Below, piece by piece: positions 7,954-14,916 of a DNA stretch of 64,000 nt. Position numbers and translations under genes: made by a program. This DNA comes from an uncultured Paracoccaceae bacterium. GTDB taxonomy: Bacteria > Pseudomonadota > Alphaproteobacteria > Rhodobacterales > Rhodobacteraceae. The first letter of the stretch is position 1, and the number at the start of each line of letters is the position of its first letter. The notes below the pieces were generated by a model, which saw nothing but the letters and a program-made list of their open reading frames with translations, made no database searches and had not been told where the DNA came from. The stretch lies in the NCBI GenBank assembly GCA_947493745.1, contig CANLSM010000008.1:88129-152128 (forward strand), in the 5' to 3' direction.

Positions 7954-9186
7954 TCAGAGCGTTTCATCAAGCGCCGTGATCAGTTTGCCGATCTCGTCCG
8001 GATGGGTGTAGTGCACGAAACTGAGCCGCAAGGCGCCCGCCTCGGTCGGCACACCCATGGCCTGCAAAAGCCTCACCGCGTAGAAATCGCCGCCGCCTGC
8101 CATAATCCCCCGCTTGGCCAGAGCGGTCACAACGGGCTCGGCCGCACGTCGCAGATCGATCGCGACGGTGGGCACGCGGGCCTCCGCCGTCTTCGGTCCC
8201 AGAAGCCGGATATCATTGCGCGCGCGAAGATAGTCGAGCAGCGGGGCCAGCAACTCTTTCTCATGGCGGGCTTGCAGAGCGGAAACCGCACGCGCCTGCG
8301 CGGCCAGCGTCCCCGATCCGCCCAAATGATGCGCATGCAGGTTGCGCACATAGTCCACCATGCCTGCTGACGCGGCAATCTGCGCATGATCTGGACCCGC
8401 CGGAGTGAACCGCTTGGAGCGATAGTCGGCATTGAAGTAATGCGCCTGATTGGGCAGACCGTCCGCAAGGTCGCGCCGAACGACCATCACGCCCTGATGG
8501 GGTCCGTAGGTCTTGTAGCTTGAGAAGAGGTAGATATCCGCCCCAAGGGCTGCCACATCGGGAAAGCCGTGTGGTGCGAAGCTGACCCCGTCAACGCAGG
8601 TCACGGCCCCTGCCGCCCGCACCATGTTGCAGATTTCTGCAACCGGGTTCACCTCACCCACGATGTTCGAGCAGTGCGGGAAACAGACCAGCCGCACCTT
8701 GTCGTCCAGCAGATTGGCAAGATCGAGCGGGTCGAGATGACCGGTATCGGGCTCGACCTGCCATTCCCGAACTTCGATGCCGCTTTCCGCAAGCCGCCTC
8801 CACGGACCGGAATTGGCCTCATGATCCTGATTGGTGACGATGATCGCATCGCCTTCGCGCAGAATCTGCCGGAAGGCCTGTGACAGCACATAGGTGTTCT
8901 GCGTGGTCGAGGGACCGAAGCTGAGCTCATCAGGCTCGACATTGAGGATCTCGGCCATGCCCACCTGAGCCTCGTCCATCTCCGCGCCACCGGCCTGTGA
9001 GGCCGCATAGGGTGCGTAGGGCTGGACCTTCCGCTCGGTATAGAACCGGGTCAGCCGATCGATCACAGGCTTGCAGGTATAGGAACCGCCCGCATTCTCG
9101 AAGAAGGCCTGCTCCTGAAGCGAAGGCTCGGCGAAAGCCGGGAACTGCGCACGGACGAAATCGATGTCCAGACGGATATCAGGCAT
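7954..9186 (-). CDS. Aminotransferase class V-fold PLP-dependent enzyme (cysteine desulfurase-like)
   Basis: A 410-residue fold-type I PLP enzyme of the class V group. The N-terminal FFENAGGSYT is at about 28-37, the ring-stacking histidine in NQDHEAN at 122, the PLP aspartate in VDGVSFAPHG at 199, and the Schiff-base lysine in SSYKTYGPHQG at 225. No mobile catalytic-cysteine loop typical of IscS/NifS is obvious, so it may act as a lyase or aminotransferase on a small amino-sulfur compound rather than as a general desulfurase. Its start overlaps the stop of the AcuI-like gene by 8 bp, so the two are one transcription unit. The pairing with a possible acrylate-pathway enzyme is suggestive but the substrate is unknown. 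Confidence 0.85.
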   Translation of the reverse strand: MPDIRLDIDFVRAQFPAFAEPSLQEQAFFENAGGSYTCKPVIDRLTRFYTERKVQPYAPYAASQAGGAEMDEAQVGMAEILNVEPDELSFGPSTTQNTYVLSQAFRQILREGDAIIVTNQDHEANSGPWRRLAESGIEVREWQVEPDTGHLDPLDLANLLDDKVRLVCFPHCSNIVGEVNPVAEICNMVRAAGAVTCVDGVSFAPHGFPDVAALGADIYLFSSYKTYGPHQGVMVVRRDLADGLPNQAHYFNADYRSKRFTPAGPDHAQIAASAGMVDYVRNLHAHHLGGSGTLAAQARAVSALQARHEKELLAPLLDYLRARNDIRLLGPKTAEARVPTVAIDLRRAAEPVVTALAKRGIMAGGGDFYAVRLLQAMGVPTEAGALRLSFVHYTHPDEIGKLITALDETL

Positions 9187-10171
9187 TCACGTCGACCACG
9201 ACGCGGCCCCGAACCTGTCCTTTCAGGATGTCGGCACCAAGCTGCGGCAGATCACCGAGCGTCGCGGGCACCACCATCGCCTCCAGCTTGTCCATCGGCA
9301 GGTCGTTTGCGATCCGCTGCCATGCACGGACCCGGTCTTCATAGGGTTTCATCACGCTGTCGATGCCCAGCAGGTTCACGCCGCGCAAGAGGAAGGGAAT
9401 GACCGTGGCAGGCAGGCCAGCCCCACCTGCCAGCCCAACAGCCGCAACCGAGCAGCCATATTTCATCTGGCCCAGAACCCGCGCCAGCATCGCGCCGCCG
9501 ACTGCATCGACGCAGCCTGCCCACGCCTCGGATTCGAGTGGGCGTTTGACGGTCTCGTTGATCTCCTCGCGGGCCACGATCTGGCACGCGCCCAGTGATT
9601 TGAGGTAGTCTGCGGTCTCCGGCCGACCGGTGACGCCCGCGACTTCATAGCCGAGATTGGCGAGGATCGCGGTTGCGACCGAGCCGACACCGCCTGCCGC
9701 ACCGGTCACCAGAACGGGGCCGTGGTTCTTGACCATGCCATGCGCCTCCAGCGCATCGACCGCCAGCATCGCCGTAAACCCCGCCGTGCCCACGGCCATC
9801 GCCTGCCGTGTGGTCAGTCCCTCTGGCAGCGGCACCAGCCAGTCGGCATTGACGCGGGCCTTCTGGGAATAGCCGCCCCAATGCGCCTCGCCCACGCGCC
9901 AACCGGTCAGAACCACCTTGTCGCCGGGCTTGTAGCGGTCATCAGACGACGTCTCGACCGTGCCTGCGAAATCAATGCCCGGCACATGCGGGTAGCTGCG
10001 CACCAGGCCGCCGCCGGGGCCGATACACAGCCCGTCCTTGTAGTTCACGGTGGAATACTCGACCGCAACAGTCACTTCCGCATTCGGCAGATCGGTACCC
10101 GTCAGGGTTTTTACCGAGGCGGAGGTTTTCCCGTCTTCGCCCCTCTCGACGACAAGTGCGTTGAAGCTCAT
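9179..10171 (-). CDS. acuI: Zinc-independent MDR oxidoreductase, acryloyl-CoA reductase (AcuI/YhdH) family
   Basis: A 330-residue medium-chain reductase with the AcuI/YhdH layout: MSFNALVVER start, EYSTVNYKDGL (about 38-48), HVPGIDFAGTV (about 62-72), GTAGFTAMLAVDALEAHG (about 128-145), NADPH-binding GAAGGVG (157-163) and a C-terminal GRVVVDVN. The zinc-ligand cysteines of alcohol dehydrogenases are absent. In Rhodobacter and Ruegeria AcuI reduces toxic acryloyl-CoA, formed from DMSP-derived acrylate, to propionyl-CoA with NADPH. The start at 10171 was chosen to match the family; the open frame upstream runs into DUF1326. Neighbouring dmdA or dddL genes are not present here, so the DMSP role is a family inference. 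Confidence 0.85.
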   Translation of the reverse strand: MSFNALVVERGEDGKTSASVKTLTGTDLPNAEVTVAVEYSTVNYKDGLCIGPGGGLVRSYPHVPGIDFAGTVETSSDDRYKPGDKVVLTGWRVGEAHWGGYSQKARVNADWLVPLPEGLTTRQAMAVGTAGFTAMLAVDALEAHGMVKNHGPVLVTGAAGGVGSVATAILANLGYEVAGVTGRPETADYLKSLGACQIVAREEINETVKRPLESEAWAGCVDAVGGAMLARVLGQMKYGCSVAAVGLAGGAGLPATVIPFLLRGVNLLGIDSVMKPYEDRVRAWQRIANDLPMDKLEAMVVPATLGDLPQLGADILKGQVRGRVVVDVNA

Positions 10172-10181
10172 GGTTCTCTCC

Positions 10182-10874
10182 CTATTTCCCCGGTCCCGAC
10201 CAGTCGATCGGGCATATCTCGGCGGACTTGCCGCCAAAGTCCCAGACCCGGCCATAGTCACGGACCCGGCTCTTGGTGCCCTTGGCGACATAGATGTCCG
10301 GTCCCATCCAGTATTTGGTGTTTTTCACGACCACCGGCTGATCCTCGTGGCCCAGCACCAGCTCGATCTCGCCCTGGATCTTACGGCCGATCACGATGCG
10401 GCGGATGTTCTCTTCGGTCTCGATGATCACGGGCGCGCGCTCGGCCCCGATGATCTCGCTTACCAGCATGGTGAAAAGGCCGGTGGTGCCGCCCGCCTTG
10501 CCCGAGAATATCTTGAGAATCCCGTCATAGGCGATATGGCTGGCGCGCTCGTCCACATAGGCGGCCACCTTCCAGTTGCCCTCGCCCATACGGCCCGGGA
10601 TATCCACCAACAGCCCGATATTGAGGCCGCCGAGGTCTTCGGACCCATAGTTCCCCTGATCAATGCGAATGCCCATCCAGGCATGGCAATGGCCCTCGGT
10701 GGGCGGATGCGCGCCCAGCGAGACCACACAGGGGCAAAAAACCGTGCAGGAGCAATTGAGAAAGAGCTCTCCCTTGATGGACCAGTCCACATCCGGTTTT
10801 GTCTCGCGGGTCGGGTCGGGCAGCCGCTGGTCGAGCTTCGCGGTCACCTTGATCTTGTCGGATGTCTCGGCCAT
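10182..10874 (-). CDS. DUF1326 domain-containing protein
   Basis: A 230-residue soluble protein covered by DUF1326. After a polar N-terminus it shows the characteristic cysteine cluster NCSCTVFCPC at about 40-49, with Cys at 41, 43, 47 and 49, followed by EGHCHAWMGIRIDQGNYG. Such CxC...CxC arrangements are candidate metal or redox sites. The gene lies 10 bp after the DUF2182 gene and 10 bp before acuI, all on the minus strand. DUF1326 and DUF2182 genes are a recurring pair in proteobacteria with no proven function. The Met-rich membrane partner and this Cys cluster together point to soft-metal, probably copper, handling; this is inference. Confidence 0.9.
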   Translation of the reverse strand: MAETSDKIKVTAKLDQRLPDPTRETKPDVDWSIKGELFLNCSCTVFCPCVVSLGAHPPTEGHCHAWMGIRIDQGNYGSEDLGGLNIGLLVDIPGRMGEGNWKVAAYVDERASHIAYDGILKIFSGKAGGTTGLFTMLVSEIIGAERAPVIIETEENIRRIVIGRKIQGEIELVLGHEDQPVVVKNTKYWMGPDIYVAKGTKSRVRDYGRVWDFGGKSAEICPIDWSGPGK

Positions 10875-10884
10875 CTTCGTCTCC

Positions 10885-11661
10885 CTATATGAGTTTGCTC
10901 AAATGCCAGGCGGCGGCGGCAAGGAATGCGACGCCAAGGGGGCGGGTCAGCCAGCGCCCCAGATCGGGCAGTTTTTCCAGTGTCATGATCAGGGTGGCGA
11001 TCCCCATCCAGATCAGGTTCATCGCTCCGCCGACGAAACCAAGCGACATGATCGCCCAGCAGCAGACCACGCAATAAGCCCCGATACCAGCCCCCATCCG
11101 AGCGCCGCCCATCAGCCCCCCCCGCCAGTGGCCGAGGAAATAGGTCATCGGCGTGCGGCACTTGCCCAGGCAGACATCCTTCACCTTTGTGAACTGATAG
11201 GCACCGGCAACACCCAGCAGGACGGCGGAGAACAGGAGCGAGGTGCTGCCGCCCATGTTTGACAGAAGCCCGAGGCGGAGAAACCCGTAATGCGCCACCG
11301 CGATTGCCGCGCCGAAGCCGAACCAGACGGCAAGATAGCCCGCGATCAGCCCGATGAAGCCCGCACGGGTCCCGGCACCCGAGCCGATCAGATCCTCATA
11401 GGTACGCGCGGTCGGAACAAAAGTCGGACCCATCATGGCGGCCATCATGATGACCCACATCGGGATCAGAACGCCGGGCGAGGTCATGGCCATGCTCTGG
11501 CCCATGCCCATACTCATGCCGTCGGCCATTTTCATGCTGCCGGTCAGCGTCATGCCCATGCCTGCGGTCATCGCATACATCAGCCACCACGCCCACAGGA
11601 TCACAGCAAAGAAGCCGAGCCACAGGGCGGGTCTGAGAAGGGCTTGGGCAGGCAAGGGCAA
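10885..11661 (-). CDS. DUF2182 domain-containing (predicted metal-binding) membrane protein
   Basis: A 258-residue inner-membrane protein with about six or seven predicted helices. After the first helix (about 12-32) comes a methionine-rich stretch at about 31-60 with ten Met in 30 residues, including SMKMADGMSMGMGQSM. The DUF2182 landmark motif KVKDVCLGKCRTP lies at about 159-171 (Cys 164 and 168), and a CVVCC motif falls in a later helix. DUF2182 proteins are described as predicted metal-binding integral membrane proteins. The gene is first in a minus-strand unit with DUF1326 and probably acuI and the aminotransferase (10-bp gaps). The methionines resemble Cu(I)-binding sequences of copper transporters. 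Confidence 0.85.
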   Translation of the reverse strand: MPLPAQALLRPALWLGFFAVILWAWWLMYAMTAGMGMTLTGSMKMADGMSMGMGQSMAMTSPGVLIPMWVIMMAAMMGPTFVPTARTYEDLIGSGAGTRAGFIGLIAGYLAVWFGFGAAIAVAHYGFLRLGLLSNMGGSTSLLFSAVLLGVAGAYQFTKVKDVCLGKCRTPMTYFLGHWRGGLMGGARMGAGIGAYCVVCCWAIMSLGFVGGAMNLIWMGIATLIMTLEKLPDLGRWLTRPLGVAFLAAAAWHLSKLI

Positions 11662-11717
11662 ACTCCCGATTTCGATGCTGGCCAGTCCTGCGCCAATTTG
11701 CTAGAAAGTCAATTGTA

Positions 11718-11734
11718 AAAAGGTCAGACAATTA
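11718..11734. promoter_or_regulatory. Putative FadR-type operator, upstream copy
   Basis: AAAAGGTCAGACAATTA lies 10 bases before the GTG start of the FadR-type regulator. It matches 14 of 17 positions of a perfect palindrome found inside the same gene (12157-12173), sharing the core GTCAGACAATT. Its position over the leader of the gene and in the divergent gap towards DUF2182 (start 11661) suggests autoregulation and possibly control of the DUF2182 unit. Confidence 0.5.
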
Positions 11735-11744
11735 GGATTTCACT

Positions 11745-12473
11745 GTGGATGTCGAGTTCAAACCGGTTTCGCGCGCAGGTCTGCCGGGCCAGATTGCCGA
11801 TGCGATCCGGGACGCCATTCTGAACGGCAAACTTGCGATTGACGAGCGTCTGCCCAGCGAGGCCGATCTTGGCGCACGGTTCGGGGTCTCCCGCCCCACC
11901 GTGCGCGAAGCCCTGAAAAAACTGGCTGCACAGAACCTGATCCGCACCACGAGGGGCGTGACAGGCGGTGCTTTCGTGAACCGGCTCGACTGGGACACGG
12001 CCCGCAGTGACGTGGTCACACAAGCTACATTGCTGATGTCGCTGACCCAGACCAACTTCGACACCGCCTGTACCGCCCGCTTCCAGCTGGAGCGCGCCTG
12101 CCTGCCGCTGAGCATCCGAAACCGGACATTCGAGACCGTCAATCTGCTCCGCCGCGAAATTGTCAGACAATTTACGAAAGGCCTGAGTGACGAGGATTTC
12201 TGCGCCTCCGACGTTGCCTTTCACCGCGCATTGATGATGGCATGCGGCAATCCGGTCCTGATCTATCACAGTGTCAGCGCGGTCGAGGCCATGCAGCCCT
12301 TGATGAACATGCTCACCTATCGGGCGCGGGAGCGAAGGCAGATCGTCGATCTGCACGTGGCCCTGACCGATGCAATCCAGTCCCGCAAGGAAGATGATGC
12401 GCGATCGGTGCTTGATCAGTTGGAGGCCTATACGGTTTCCCTGGGTCAGCAACTTCTACACAAACAGCCCTGA
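11745..12473 (+). CDS. FadR/GntR family transcriptional regulator
   Basis: A 242-residue one-component regulator with a GTG start at 11745. The N-terminal winged helix-turn-helix spans about 12-75 and includes RLPSEADLGARFGVSRPTV (35-53), the typical GntR recognition helix. The C-terminal part (about 95-230) is an all-helical FCD-type effector domain; the residues that would bind metal or a carboxylate (Asp/His positions such as DEDFCASDVAFH at about 150) can be seen but the ligand cannot be predicted. It is followed 20 bp later by an aldo/keto reductase and then a gamma-glutamylcyclotransferase-like gene, its most likely targets together with itself. Two copies of a palindromic site, one in its leader and one in its coding sequence, fit autoregulation. 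Confidence 0.9.
   Translation: MDVEFKPVSRAGLPGQIADAIRDAILNGKLAIDERLPSEADLGARFGVSRPTVREALKKLAAQNLIRTTRGVTGGAFVNRLDWDTARSDVVTQATLLMSLTQTNFDTACTARFQLERACLPLSIRNRTFETVNLLRREIVRQFTKGLSDEDFCASDVAFHRALMMACGNPVLIYHSVSAVEAMQPLMNMLTYRARERRQIVDLHVALTDAIQSRKEDDARSVLDQLEAYTVSLGQQLLHKQP
12157..12173. promoter_or_regulatory. Putative FadR-type operator, intragenic perfect palindrome
   Basis: AAATTGTCAGACAATTT is a perfect inverted repeat (8-base arms, one central base) inside the FadR-type gene, about codons 138-143. It has the TTGTC/GACAA form expected for FadR-subfamily operators and shares its core with the site at 11718-11734. An intragenic second site 440 bases downstream could allow looping or roadblock autorepression. 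Confidence 0.45.
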
Positions 12474-12493
12474 AACCCAGCCAGGAAAATCAA

Positions 12494-13534
12494 ATGAAAA
12501 TGAAGCCACTCGGCCGAACCGATGTGATGGTCTCGGAAATCTGTCTCGGGTCGATGACCTGGGGTGTGCAGAATACACAGGCCGAGGGTCACGCCCAGAT
12601 AGACTTCGCCGTTGAGCGCGGTGTCAACTTCATTGATACGGCCGAGTTGTACGCCGTTCCGGCCTCGGCCGAGACCTATGGCGCGACCGAGACGATCATC
12701 GGCAACTGGATCGCGACCTCGTCGAGGCGGGACCAGGTCGTGCTTGCGACCAAGGTTGCTGGTGGCGGGAACGACTGGATCCGGGACGGCAGGGCGCTGA
12801 CCGGAGACGATGTCATTGCGGCGGCGGAAGGATCGCTGCAGCGGCTCAAGACCGACTATATCGATCTGTACCAGATTCACTGGCCTGATCGCCCGCACTA
12901 TCACTTCCGCAGAAGTTGGAGCTACAACCCGAGCGGGCATGAACCCGAGAGGATACGGGACCAGATCCGTGAGATCCTGGCGGCCATGCAGACCCTTATC
13001 GATCAAGGCAAGATCCGCCATGTCGGCCTCTCGAACGAGACAGCATGGGGGACGATGCAGTTCTTGCGGATCGCCGAGGCGGAGGGCTTGCCCCGCGTTG
13101 TCTCGACCCAGAACGAGTACTCCCTGCTGCACCGCATCTTCGATCTCGACATGGCCGAAGTCAGCCAGTGCGAGGCTGTCGGACTTCTGGCCTATTCGCC
13201 GCTGGCGGCCGGCATTCTGACCGGCAAGTATCGCAACGATGCGACCCCGGCCGGATCCCGAAGATCGCTGATTTCGGGGATGAACGGACGGTTCAACCCC
13301 CGCTCTGTGCGGGCGATGGAGGCCTATTGCAGTCTGGCAGAGCAGCATGGCCTCGATCCCGCGCAGATGGCGCTCGCCTTTTGCCTGAGTCGGCCCTTCA
13401 TGACCTCGACGATTGTCGGTGCGACCTCGGTCGCGCAGCTTGAAAGCGATCTGGGCGCCATCGACATCACCCTTTCGCAAGAGGTGCTGGACGGCATTTT
13501 CGAGATTCATCAGAACAACCCCATCCCGATGTGA
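12494..13534 (+). CDS. Aldo/keto reductase (Tas-like)
   Basis: A 346-residue NADP(H)-dependent aldo/keto reductase with a (beta/alpha)8 barrel. The catalytic tetrad can be read as Asp48 (NFIDTAELY), Tyr53, Lys87 (VLATKVAG) and His129 (YQIHWPDR). The length and N-terminus (MKPLGRTDVMVSEICLGSMTWG) are close to the E. coli Tas protein subgroup. The C-terminus has the coenzyme-binding STIVGATSVAQLESDL at about 303-318. It starts 20 bp after the FadR-type regulator and ends with a one-base TGATG overlap with the next gene, so the three form an operon. Carbonyl detoxification is likely; the physiological substrate is unknown. Confidence 0.9.
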   Translation: MKMKPLGRTDVMVSEICLGSMTWGVQNTQAEGHAQIDFAVERGVNFIDTAELYAVPASAETYGATETIIGNWIATSSRRDQVVLATKVAGGGNDWIRDGRALTGDDVIAAAEGSLQRLKTDYIDLYQIHWPDRPHYHFRRSWSYNPSGHEPERIRDQIREILAAMQTLIDQGKIRHVGLSNETAWGTMQFLRIAEAEGLPRVVSTQNEYSLLHRIFDLDMAEVSQCEAVGLLAYSPLAAGILTGKYRNDATPAGSRRSLISGMNGRFNPRSVRAMEAYCSLAEQHGLDPAQMALAFCLSRPFMTSTIVGATSVAQLESDLGAIDITLSQEVLDGIFEIHQNNPIPM

Positions 13535-14061
13535 TGTTCTATTTCGCCTATGGCTCAAACCTTCTGACCACCAGGCTGAGCGCGCGCTGCCCATCGGTTG
13601 AACCGGCAGGGGCGGCGATTGCGACGGGTTACACGCTGGAGTTTTCCAAGCTGAGCCGCCTGGATGGTTCGGGCAAGGCGACGATCCGGGCAGGCGACGG
13701 AGAGGTCGAGGGCGTGCTCTTTCATCTGGCCGATGACGATATCCCGCGCCTCGATGCCGCTGAAGGGGTCGGCAAAGGCTATGCCCGGCTTGACCGGTTC
13801 GTCGTGATGCAGGGCGGGCAAACGTTTGCCGCATTCACCTATATCGCGGATCACCACGCGCCCGACCTGCGCCCCTTCGACTGGTATCTGGCGCTGATCC
13901 TGGCGGGTATGGCTGAGCATGATCTGTCGGTCGAGCGTCGGTCAGCCCTGGCCGCAATCCCTCGTGATCGGGATCCGCAACTTGATCGTCCAGGCCGAAA
14001 GGTCGCCATCAAGGCGCTTGAGGCCGCCGGGTTCGCGAACTGGCGCCTCTTGCTTGGCTAG
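13534..14061 (+). CDS. Gamma-glutamylcyclotransferase-like protein
   Basis: A 175-residue protein with the gamma-glutamylcyclotransferase fold signature YFAYGSNL at about residues 3-10, a phosphate-type binding loop, and GEVEGVLFHLADDDIPRLDAAEGVGKGY further on, where the glutamate in LDAAEG corresponds to the catalytic acid of the family. The start at ATG 13534 overlaps the aldo/keto reductase stop (TGATG); a GTG three bases earlier is an alternative. Members cyclise gamma-glutamyl amino acids to 5-oxoproline or act on glutathione degradation products. It converges with the esterase gene with a 4-bp overlap. Substrate not determinable. Confidence 0.85.
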   Translation: MFYFAYGSNLLTTRLSARCPSVEPAGAAIATGYTLEFSKLSRLDGSGKATIRAGDGEVEGVLFHLADDDIPRLDAAEGVGKGYARLDRFVVMQGGQTFAAFTYIADHHAPDLRPFDWYLALILAGMAEHDLSVERRSALAAIPRDRDPQLDRPGRKVAIKALEAAGFANWRLLLG

Positions 14062-14852
14062 CCTTCGGGCTGCGCCAGCAACTCGTCGAGCTGCCGTCTT
14101 ATCCAGCCGCGCGGAATGAAATGCCCCCGCGCATGCAGGTCGAAGATCACCGGCTTGCCGGAGGCGCAATCGTTCCAGACATGGCGCGAGAATGTGTCAT
14201 GCTCGGTCACGGACCAGTCGGTGACGCTTGCCGGATCGCCCTCGCAGCCATTCTCGCGCCGCCAGAGCGCGACCGGATAGGTGACGTCACCTCCCGGGCC
14301 AAAGGGAAAATCCATCACGGTGTCCTTCAGCCCGTGCACATGCCGCACATGGACCGGACCGGCGGGGCAATCCTCGTCCTGGCTGGGGAGCGTGCCTCCG
14401 ACGGCCAGAAGAGCCGCGATCCCCTCGCCTGCCTCGCATGCGTAACGCCAGGCCATCGCAGAGCCATAGGAATATCCCGAGACGAAAATCCGCTCCCGAT
14501 CAATCGGATAGCGCTTTGCGACATCCTCCAGAACGGCGCTGGCGAAATCGACATCGCCGGTGTCATCATCCCAGAAATCCCAGCTCTTGCCCCGACCATT
14601 GGGCGCGATCAGCAGGACGCCCACGCGCCGCGTCGCGCCGGAAATCCGGCCATGTTTGACGATCAGCGTGCCCTGCCGCGCCCAGCCATGGAAATGCAGC
14701 ATCACCGGCATTTTCGAGACACCGTCCCAGTCATCGGGGAGTTTCACATGATAGCTGCGGTCGCCGAGTTGGCAGGGTGTCTGTTCAAGGCAGTCATCAG
14801 CGCGGGCCGCAAACGCGGTTACAAGAAAGATCAGAACGAGGATGAGGCGCAT
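14058..14852 (-). CDS. Secreted alpha/beta hydrolase, PHB depolymerase/LpqC-like esterase
   Basis: A 264-residue hydrolase with an N-terminal signal peptide (MRLILVLIFLVTAFAARA, cleaved near residue 18). The serine nucleophile lies in GYSYGSA (about 147-153, GxSxG), the oxyanion region in MLHFHGWARQG (about 51-61), and a late histidine in HARGHFIP (about 243-250) would complete the triad. The length and plan match the family of extracellular polyhydroxybutyrate depolymerase-like and feruloyl esterase-like proteins. Cysteines near the N-terminus (CLEQTPCQLG) and elsewhere may form disulfides, consistent with export. Substrate could be a hydroxyalkanoate oligomer or another ester. Confidence 0.85.
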   Translation of the reverse strand: MRLILVLIFLVTAFAARADDCLEQTPCQLGDRSYHVKLPDDWDGVSKMPVMLHFHGWARQGTLIVKHGRISGATRRVGVLLIAPNGRGKSWDFWDDDTGDVDFASAVLEDVAKRYPIDRERIFVSGYSYGSAMAWRYACEAGEGIAALLAVGGTLPSQDEDCPAGPVHVRHVHGLKDTVMDFPFGPGGDVTYPVALWRRENGCEGDPASVTDWSVTEHDTFSRHVWNDCASGKPVIFDLHARGHFIPRGWIRRQLDELLAQPEG

Positions 14853-14916
14853 TCAGGTCTCCGGTGATTTTCGCCGAGACTAGGATGCACGTCGCAAATG
14901 GGAAGTCACAAGCGTG

